Assembly: GCF_034479555.1 (NCBI RefSeq)
Contig: NZ_CP140151.1
Location: forward strand, 496,001 to 560,000
Length of the DNA: 64,000 bases
Origin: Chromohalobacter canadensis
GTDB lineage: Bacteria > Pseudomonadota > Gammaproteobacteria > Pseudomonadales > Halomonadaceae
Direction: 5' to 3'
Under the pieces are notes generated by a model. It saw only the letters and a program-made list of their open reading frames with translations. It had not been told where the DNA came from and did no database searches. The number at the start of each line of letters is the position of its first letter. Position 1 is the stretch's first letter. Below are positions 58,960 through 64,000 of the stretch, in pieces. Made by a program: the position numbers and the translations under genes.

Positions 58960-59535
58960 CTATTTGCGATGGCGGCCGCTTCCCCCCAATTGGTCGACGA
59001 GATCGATCAGTGCACGCAGTGCTGGCTCGAATGCCTTAACCTCGCGAGATTCCTCCCACCACAACGTCAAGCCGTGCGGCCCCGATTCCACGACCAGCGC
59101 GTCTTCGGGTAAAGCAAGCAGTACCTCTTTCAAGCGGCGATCATCATCTTCGCTTAAAGGTGGCAGCGGTGCCTGACGCCAACGCCATCCCACCATGGCT
59201 TCCTGCAACCGATCACTCGCGTGGGCGTCGCGCACCAGCGTGAAGTCACTCCCCGGCGCGGCTTGGGGATAACGCCAGCGATACCCCACCAAGCCATCCA
59301 CCGCTTGCAGCGGCGGTTTGTCGGCACGGATCGCCGCGCCCGATTCACGCGCCGCCACCCGCAACGCACTGCGACGCTTTTCATGAAGCCCCGGCCGGAG
59401 CCACAAAGCTGGCGAAAGAATGAGAAATACCGCCAGCCCCAAGAATAGAAAGATCTCCAAGCCTGCCTCCGTAGGCGCTGATTGATCTAAAGCATTGTCT
59501 CGTCGATTCGGCACGCCTAAAGTGGAAGTGTTCAT
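58960..59535 (-). CDS. Unknown membrane-anchored protein (191 residues)
   Basis: I do not recognise this protein. One membrane helix near the N-terminus (about 28-48, GLEIFLFLGLAVFLILSPAL) is followed by a soluble domain of ~140 residues with WRYPQAAPGSDF and GLTLWWEESREVKAFEPAL. The start is uncertain; ATG at 59535 is taken, 21 bp from the divergent stress-protein gene. Confidence 0.65.
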   Translation of the reverse strand: MNTSTLGVPNRRDNALDQSAPTEAGLEIFLFLGLAVFLILSPALWLRPGLHEKRRSALRVAARESGAAIRADKPPLQAVDGLVGYRWRYPQAAPGSDFTLVRDAHASDRLQEAMVGWRWRQAPLPPLSEDDDRRLKEVLLALPEDALVVESGPHGLTLWWEESREVKAFEPALRALIDLVDQLGGSGRHRK

Positions 59536-59556
59536 CGACAAGGTGGGAGATGCCCC

Positions 59557-60012
59557 ATGAGTAACGAGTACACACACGTTTTAGTCGCCGTCGACCTGAC
59601 CAAGGATTCCCGTAAGGTACTCGAGCGTGCGATTCCCATCGCCGAACGTAACCATGCCAAGCTGTCGATCATGCATACGCTCGAGCCACTGGGGTTCGCC
59701 TATGGCGGCGATATCCCGATGGATCTGACCAGCATCCAGGATCAGCTCGACGATCATGCCAAGCAGCGGCTCGCGGAAATCGCCGATCCTCATGGGATCT
59801 CGGCGGACAACCAGTACGTCGTGGTCGGTATGCCGGATACCGAGATCCATCGTTTCGCCGCCGAGCACAATGTCGACTTGATCGTAGTGGGCTCGCACGG
59901 GCGTCACGGTTTCGCCTTGCTGCTCGGTTCGACCTCCACCGGCGTGCTGCACGGCGCGCAATGCGACGTACTAGCGGTCCGCGTGGGGCAAGACGGGGAA
60001 GTCGACGAATGA
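59557..60012 (+). CDS. Universal stress protein, UspA type
   Basis: The 151-residue UspA-fold protein has HVLVAVDLTKDS at the start and the ATP-binding motif GSHGRHG-9 residues-GST (about 111-128), so it probably binds ATP. GGGAGA precedes the start. It is a single gene with a strong hairpin after it. Confidence 0.9.
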   Translation: MSNEYTHVLVAVDLTKDSRKVLERAIPIAERNHAKLSIMHTLEPLGFAYGGDIPMDLTSIQDQLDDHAKQRLAEIADPHGISADNQYVVVGMPDTEIHRFAAEHNVDLIVVGSHGRHGFALLLGSTSTGVLHGAQCDVLAVRVGQDGEVDE

Positions 60013-60016
60013 CCGT

Positions 60017-60047
60017 ATGCGCCGGGCACGATCAAGGTGCCCGGCGC
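60017..60047 (+). terminator. Hairpin between the stress-protein gene and uup
   Basis: GCGCCGGGCAC and GTGCCCGGCGC form an 11-bp stem with a 7-base loop between convergent genes; no T-run. Confidence 0.55.
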
Positions 60048-60090
60048 GACGCCATCTACTTTTCCTCGGCCACCGTCTTTCTCTCGGCCC

Positions 60091-62040
60091 TTACTCGCCC
60101 TCGGCCATGGCTTCCAGTTCCATCCAGCGCGACATCGCCTCATCCAGTTCGGCTTGCTTCGCCTCCAGCGCCTCCAGGCGCTGAGTAACTGTCTCGGCGT
60201 CTTGCTGGTAGAACTCAGGAGCGCCCACTTCCGCTTCGAAGTCCGCGATGGCGGCTTCCAGTGTCTCGATGGTGGCCGGCAGCTGATCCAGTTCGCGCTG
60301 CAACTTGTAGGAAAGCTTGACCCGCTTGGACGTGGCCGGCGCCGTTGAGTCCTTGCTCTTGCCGGTATCAGGGCTAGCGGGCGCGGGCGTCGAGGGCTCG
60401 GCCTCGCGGGCCGGCAGTACGTTCGCCGCATTGCCGAACTCGCCAGGCGCCGGGGGCAACTTGCCGCCCTGACGCACCCAGTCACTATATCCGCCGACAT
60501 ACTCCTGAACGCGACCCTCACCCTCGAAGGCCAGCACGCTGGTCACCACGTTGTCCATGAAGGCACGGTCGTGCGAAACCAGCAGCAGGGTACCGTCGAA
60601 ATCAAGCAGCAACTCTTCGAGCAGCTCGAGTGTCTCGACGTCCAGGTCGTTGGTCGGTTCGTCGAGCACCAGGACGTTGGCCGGCTGGGTGAACAGCTTG
60701 GCCAGCAATAAGCGGTTGGATTCCCCGCCCGAGAGTGCCTTGACCGGCTGACGCACGCGGTCTGGCGAGAACAGGAAGTCTTGCAGGTAGCTCATGACAT
60801 GCCTGTCTTTGCCTCCCACTTCCACGCGGTCACTGCCCTGAGCCACGTTGTCGTAGACCGTCTTCTCGAGCTCGAGCCCGGCACGCAGCTGATCAAAATA
60901 GGCCACGCTGAGGTTGGTGCCCATCCGAACTTTCCCTTCGGTGGGTTCGAGCTCACCCAGCAGCATCTTCAGCAACGTGGTCTTGCCGGCGCCGTTACGG
61001 CCAATGAAGCCGATACGATCGCCACGCTGAATTTCCAGCGACAGATCGCGAACCACCCAGTCGTCGCCGAAACGCTGGCTGACATTAGTGAGTTCGACGA
61101 CGCGTTTGCCGGTACGCTCACCGCTGTCGACGCTGAGCTGCGCACGGCCCACGCGCTCACGGCGCTCGGCGCGCTCACCACGCATCTTCTCGAGCGCTCT
61201 CACTCGGCCCTCGTTGCGCGTGCGGCGTGCCTTGATGCCCTGACGAATCCAGCTTTCTTCCTTGGCGAGCTTCTTGTCGAATTCGGCGCGCTCTCGCGCT
61301 TCGACCTCGAGCTCATGCTGCTTTTGCTCCTGATACGCCGCGTAGTTACCGGGATAACGCCCCAGCAACCCCCGGTCGAGCTCGAGGATATTGGTCGCCA
61401 ACCGCGACAGAAAGGCCCTGTCGTGGGTGATGAACAGCACCGAGCCATTGAAGGCGAGCAACTGTTCTTCCAGCCAGCCAATGGTATCCAGATCGAGATG
61501 GTTGGTGGGCTCGTCGAGCAGAAGTACATCAGGATCGGCCACCAGGGCACGCGCTAGCGCCACACGCCGTCGCCAGCCCCCGGAGAGGCTTACCATTTCG
61601 GTATCTTCCGGCAGCCCGAGACGCGAGAGAATGGTGTCGATGCGTTGATGAAACGACCAGCCATCCACCGATTCGAGCTGGGTTTGCAGCCGCTCGAGCT
61701 CGTCCATGTCGGGCGAATCGCTCATCACTAGATGGTGATATGCGCTCAGCAAGGCGCCCGCCTCGGGGAGGCCTTGGGCGACCACATCGAAAATGGTGTT
61801 ACCGCTGGCAGCCGGCAGTTCCTGCGCCAGCACGCCCACCTTCAGCCCCGGTGCGCGCCAGATATGCCCGCCATCGGGCAACGTCTCACCGGAAATCAAC
61901 TTAAGCAGCGTCGATTTGCCCGTGCCGTTGCGCCCCACCAGCGCCAAGCGCTCCCCTTTTTCCAGCGTCAGCTCGGCGTTATCCAGCAGAACCTGGGTGC
62001 CGTAAGCCAATTGCAACTGTTCCAGACGTAACAGCGTCAC
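60091..62040 (-). CDS. uup: ABC-F ATPase Uup
   Basis: The 649-residue protein has two tandem ABC domains (Walker A GRNGTGKST at about 36-44 and GRNGAGKTT at about 345-353; signatures LSGGWRRR and LSGGESNR; Walker B LLLDEPTNHLD and LVLDEPTNDLD). A linker and a C-terminal coiled coil (about 570-645) follow, as in Uup. There is no membrane domain. ABC-F proteins act on the ribosome; Uup also affects DNA repair and transposon excision. GTG start after GAGGTGG. Confidence 0.92.
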   Translation of the reverse strand: MTLLRLEQLQLAYGTQVLLDNAELTLEKGERLALVGRNGTGKSTLLKLISGETLPDGGHIWRAPGLKVGVLAQELPAASGNTIFDVVAQGLPEAGALLSAYHHLVMSDSPDMDELERLQTQLESVDGWSFHQRIDTILSRLGLPEDTEMVSLSGGWRRRVALARALVADPDVLLLDEPTNHLDLDTIGWLEEQLLAFNGSVLFITHDRAFLSRLATNILELDRGLLGRYPGNYAAYQEQKQHELEVEARERAEFDKKLAKEESWIRQGIKARRTRNEGRVRALEKMRGERAERRERVGRAQLSVDSGERTGKRVVELTNVSQRFGDDWVVRDLSLEIQRGDRIGFIGRNGAGKTTLLKMLLGELEPTEGKVRMGTNLSVAYFDQLRAGLELEKTVYDNVAQGSDRVEVGGKDRHVMSYLQDFLFSPDRVRQPVKALSGGESNRLLLAKLFTQPANVLVLDEPTNDLDVETLELLEELLLDFDGTLLLVSHDRAFMDNVVTSVLAFEGEGRVQEYVGGYSDWVRQGGKLPPAPGEFGNAANVLPAREAEPSTPAPASPDTGKSKDSTAPATSKRVKLSYKLQRELDQLPATIETLEAAIADFEAEVGAPEFYQQDAETVTQRLEALEAKQAELDEAMSRWMELEAMAEGE

Positions 62041-62160
62041 GCGTAACCACCTCGTTGACAGACATTCGTAGTAAAGACACTAGTGTAACGCATGGTCGCC
62101 TCCTAGGTCCGGGGGTAGAATGGTGGGTTTTCGCGACTCATTGGGCTGGAGAGATCTTCC

Positions 62161-63009
62161 GTGACACACGACGACGCCAATCCGCTACCTGACGCGCTGC
62201 GCATGACGTCGCCCGCGCCCCTGGTCGACATCGGCGCGAACCTGACGCACGAAAGCTTCGCCAAGGATCTCGACGCCGTACTCGGGCGTGCCCATGCGGC
62301 GCGGGTAGCGACACTGATCCTCACCGGCACCGACATGGCGCACAGTGAACAAGCCGCCGCTCTGGCGCATCGCCACGACGGCCTCTACGCCACGGCGGGA
62401 CTGCACCCGCATATGGCGAGCCACTGGGATGCCACGCTGGAGAGCGCCATGCGGGCGTTGCATACCGATGCCAAGGTCGTCGCCGTGGGCGAATGCGGGC
62501 TGGATTTCAACCGCAACTTTTCCACCCCTGCCGAGCAGGAACGCGCCCTCGAAGCCCAGCTCGGCCTGGCTGCCGAAAGCGGCCTGCCGCTGTTTCTGCA
62601 TGAGCGCGACGCCGGCCCGCGGATGCGAGAAATCCTGCGTCACTGGCGCGACGATATCGGCAGCGCCGTCATCCATTGTTTCACCGCCGATCGCGAGACC
62701 CTGCATGGCTATATGGATCTCGATGTGCATATCGGGCTGACCGGCTGGCTGTGCGATGAGCGCCGCGGCCATCACTTGCGCGAGATCGTCGGCGACATTC
62801 CCGTCGAACGTTTGATGGTCGAAACCGACTGCCCGTACTTGTTGCCGCGCAACCTGCCGGCCAAGCTCAAGGGACGCCGCCACGAACCGGCGCTGCTGCC
62901 CTGGATCGTCCGCGAGATCGCCCATTGGCGCGGTGAAAGCGAGACGACGCTGGCCACCGCGACGACGGCCACAGCACGCCGATTCTTCCAACTCGACGAG
63001 GAGCAATAA
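62161..63009 (+). CDS. tatD: TatD-family metal-dependent DNase
   Basis: This 282-residue TIM-barrel hydrolase with DNase activity follows E. coli TatD closely: VDIGANLTHESFAKD, TGTDMAHSEQA, GLHPH, AVGECGLDFNRNFSTP, HCFTADRE, ITGWLCDERRG-like GLTGWLCDERRG and VETDCPYLLPRNL. GTG at 62161 with GGAGAGA upstream is taken; ATG at 62203 would remove 14 residues. The next gene starts 1 base after its stop. Confidence 0.92.
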   Translation: MTHDDANPLPDALRMTSPAPLVDIGANLTHESFAKDLDAVLGRAHAARVATLILTGTDMAHSEQAAALAHRHDGLYATAGLHPHMASHWDATLESAMRALHTDAKVVAVGECGLDFNRNFSTPAEQERALEAQLGLAAESGLPLFLHERDAGPRMREILRHWRDDIGSAVIHCFTADRETLHGYMDLDVHIGLTGWLCDERRGHHLREIVGDIPVERLMVETDCPYLLPRNLPAKLKGRRHEPALLPWIVREIAHWRGESETTLATATTATARRFFQLDEEQ

Positions 63010-63010
63010 T

Positions 63011-63487
63011 ATGGACTTTCCCGGTTTCATCACCATCGAAACCGGCGACGAGGACGCGCTTCCCGTCGCCATTTCCTGGGCCCTGCCCGATGGCCAGGTC
63101 AAGCATGCGCTGATTCAGCCCGACGACGACTGGCTCGACGAGGACCTCCTCAAACTCGGCGATTACAGCCTGGATGAACTGCGCAGCCTGGGCTTGAGCC
63201 CCCTGGACGTGTTGCGCGAGCTGGAGGCCGATCATTTCAACGTGACGCTCTATACTGCGGGGATCGGCGACGACGAGGCTGCACTATCGCGCCTGTTCGA
63301 GGACTTCGCGGTGACGCCCTTCGTCGAACTGGCGCCGGCGGAAACGCTCTACCCCGATCTCGGCCCGGGAGAATGGACGCGCGCCCGGGGCGAACTGTTC
63401 GGCGATCTCGGGCTCGAGCCCATGCGCGCCGACCACGAAGTACAGGTCATGCTGTATCTACATCAACGCTTGCGCGGCGAAGAATAG
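63011..63487 (+). CDS. Exonuclease-like protein with altered catalytic motif
   Basis: This 158-residue soluble protein is immediately downstream of tatD and probably co-transcribed. The N-terminal pattern FITIETGDEDALPVAISWALP and the later YTAGIGDDEAALSRLF resemble small DEDD-type 3'-5' exonucleases, but the first catalytic Asp position reads Thr (ITIE instead of xDxE). It may be inactive or not a nuclease. Family call is tentative. Confidence 0.5.
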   Translation: MDFPGFITIETGDEDALPVAISWALPDGQVKHALIQPDDDWLDEDLLKLGDYSLDELRSLGLSPLDVLRELEADHFNVTLYTAGIGDDEAALSRLFEDFAVTPFVELAPAETLYPDLGPGEWTRARGELFGDLGLEPMRADHEVQVMLYLHQRLRGEE

Positions 63488-63534
63488 CGGGCACTCGTGA
63501 CCGTTATCGTGGCAAGGGATGGGCATGCCTTCGG

Positions 63535-64000
63535 TCATGCCTGTGCCAATCGCTCGCGCCCTATGTCGATCGCCGCTTCGCGCGATAGCCCGCGACGGTA
63601 GAAGGCATGTAGTGCATCGCGAAACGCCGCCGCGCGGAGAGGTAGGCCGGTCTCTCTATAACGGGCCGCGCGGGCCTCGACATCCGCGGCGAAGGCATGC
63701 CGATCGACCTCGATGCCATCCAAATTATCGACACTGACGCTAAAACGTAGATCGCACGCCTCGCTGAACAGCGATTCAAGCGCTTGGGGGGCGACCTCGA
63801 CGCTTTCGAACTCGCGTTGACGCGCCTCATCGCGGCCGTCCGGCGCATACCAGTAGCCATAATCCTCGAGCTGACGACGGCGCTCCCCGGCGATGCACCA
63901 ATGACTGACTTCATGTAGAGCACTGGCGAAGAAACCATGCGCGAAGATGATCCGGTGCATGTCATGTTCGCTGTCGGCGGGACAGTACAGGGGCTCGTCG
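63535..64000 (-). CDS. epmC: Elongation factor P hydroxylase EpmC (5' end outside window)
   Basis: This enzyme hydroxylates the beta-lysyl-lysine of EF-P (YfcM family). The frame is open to the last base; upstream of an internal ATG at 63960 it still encodes DEPLYCPADSE, matching YfcM, so the true start is beyond 64000. Key segments are HRIIFAHGFFASALHEVSHWCIAG, GYWYAPDGRD and FESVEVAPQALE; HEVSHW carries metal-binding His. About 154 residues are visible of ~180. Confidence 0.92.
   Translation of the reverse strand, partial: DEPLYCPADSEHDMHRIIFAHGFFASALHEVSHWCIAGERRRQLEDYGYWYAPDGRDEARQREFESVEVAPQALESLFSEACDLRFSVSVDNLDGIEVDRHAFAADVEARAARYRETGLPLRAAAFRDALHAFYRRGLSREAAIDIGRERLAQA

Overview
The window looks like chromosomal DNA of a moderately halophilic gammaproteobacterium, most likely Halomonadaceae (Halomonas/Chromohalobacter type). 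This is inferred from three things: the GC-rich coding bias of the core genes, the gammaproteobacterial order miaB-ybeZ-ybeY-ybeX-lnt and leuS-lptE-holA, and the many compatible-solute and choline-related genes. No rRNA or tRNA gene was recognised.

Layout. 1-7.3 kb: a partial thiopurine methyltransferase, an SH3-domain membrane protein, then the miaB-phoH-like-ybeY-corC-lnt block. 7.3-12.0 kb, minus strand: a proline-racemase-family enzyme coupled to an MDR reductase, a choline-sulfatase, and a zinc-ribbon protein. 12.2-17.0 kb: leuS-lptE-holA and a DUF488 protein. 17.1-18.3 kb: an AT-richer, probably acquired HPP membrane protein/TetR pair around a perfect operator palindrome. 18.8-22.4 kb: an orphan glycine-betaine-type binding protein, a CocE/NonD hydrolase interrupted near its end by an in-frame amber codon, and a yefM-yoeB toxin-antitoxin pair. 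23.0-26.8 kb: a cytosine-use operon (codB, PucR-type regulator, codA). 26.8-34.0 kb: an OpuC/OsmU-type ABC transporter (permease, ATPase, permease, binding protein) with an MmgE/PrpD protein and two paralogous nitrilase-fold hydrolases. 34.05 kb: a YbhB-type protein.

34.7-46.8 kb is the most unusual part. It is a run of AT-rich, mostly unknown minus-strand genes separated by attC-like sites, that is, an integron gene-cassette array with no integrase in view. It falls in two blocks. Each starts at a copy of the same ~440-bp sequence, which carries the last ~45 bp of mmsA, its terminator and an attI-like end where similarity stops exactly at a TAAC/GTTA cassette junction. Between the blocks sit an HxlR regulator and an SDR gene with chromosomal-type base composition. 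Two multigene cassettes look like uncharacterised conflict/defence modules: (i) dual-OB-like protein + DUF488 + DUF4326, and (ii) HNH endonuclease + unknown protein + minimal nucleotidyltransferase. An IS481-type element with imperfect inverted repeats has inserted near the 3' end of another cassette gene.

46.8-51.7 kb: mmsA, a DddP-like M24 protein and a 2OG-Fe(II) oxygenase opposite a LysR regulator, with a MITE-like element inside the operon. This suggests DMSP/acrylate or related C3 catabolism. 51.9-64 kb: an exported pyrophosphatase, a Yip1 protein, fadBA, a DUF5924/DUF2914-type membrane protein, slyA with its box, a universal stress protein, ABC-F Uup, TatD, an exonuclease-like protein and a partial EpmC. 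Identifications come from reading the translations; no database search was run.
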